A stretch of 64,000 bases of DNA, from NCBI RefSeq assembly GCF_900111615.1, contig NZ_FOHU01000003.1:62001-126000 (forward strand), given 5' to 3'. This stretch comes from Natronincola peptidivorans. GTDB lineage: Bacteria; Bacillota; Clostridia; Peptostreptococcales; Natronincolaceae. The position numbers and the translations under genes are program-made. The first letter of the stretch is position 1; the number at the start of each line of letters is the position of its first letter. Positions 63,987 through 64,000 of this stretch are shown here, piece by piece. The notes beneath the pieces are model-generated. The model worked only from the letters and a program-made list of their open reading frames with translations. It made no database searches and was not told the DNA's origin.

Positions 63987-64000
63987 CTTCAAACCCTCTA

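Overview
The window comes from a low-GC, spore-forming, anaerobic Firmicute, most probably a Clostridia member close to Alkaliphilus/Natronincola. Evidence: a spore photoproduct lyase, a GerA-type germination fragment, Spo0A-box-like sites, pyruvate:ferredoxin oxidoreductase, an aldehyde ferredoxin oxidoreductase operon, superoxide reductase, class-I SAM and T-box riboswitches, strong AGGAGG ribosome binding sites and an Agr peptide system. The genus is an inference from gene content. No rRNA, tRNA, CRISPR array or intact insertion sequence was found.

Layout. 1-4.1 kb: 3' end of a family II pyrophosphatase, small hypothetical genes, a UPF0173 hydrolase, a DMT exporter and splB. 4.2-9.9 kb: an AsnB-type asparagine synthetase lacking its N-terminal cysteine, then an iron(III) ABC transporter (ATPase, fused permease, lipoprotein) behind a Fur-box-covered promoter. 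10-16.4 kb: AI-2E and DUF421 membrane proteins, a long fold-back element, a glutamate-cysteine ligase/ATP-grasp pair and a beta-propeller-like lipoprotein. 16.4-20.5 kb: a many-hairpin intergenic segment and the threonine operon (ACT protein, hom, thrC, thrB). 21-22.6 kb: a sodium-coupled NSS transporter with a 33-residue MetS-like subunit. 22.7-28.5 kb: an aldehyde ferredoxin oxidoreductase operon with two MoaD/ThiS-like proteins, a sigma-54 promoter and the neighbouring sigma-54 activator. 28.6-38.5 kb: truncated gerA, molybdopterin oxidoreductase, lrgAB, dUTPase, argH, superoxide reductase, cardiolipin synthase and patatin phospholipase. 39.0-50.2 kb: two tandem copies of a five-gene oligopeptide ABC operon. 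50.2-57.2 kb: pyruvate:ferredoxin oxidoreductase, threonine dehydrogenase, a parvulin-type isomerase and a GNAT protein. 57.9-60.5 kb: SAM riboswitch, metY and metA. 60.8-61.4 kb: a T-box riboswitch in front of a lone 66-residue ORF. 61.5-63.9 kb: a soluble histidine kinase and a divergent agrBD pair.

How it fits together: homoserine from the hom-thr operon feeds both threonine and, through MetA and MetY, methionine; threonine dehydrogenase can return threonine to 2-amino-3-ketobutyrate. Peptide import (two Opp/Dpp systems), NSS amino-acid uptake, PFOR and AOR suggest an amino-acid/peptide fermenter using ferredoxin-linked oxidoreductases.

Best candidates for new biology: the complete T-box controlling only an unrecognised small protein; the glutamate-cysteine ligase/ATP-grasp ligase pair; three unexplained structured intergenic elements; and active-site exchanges in SplB and AsnB.
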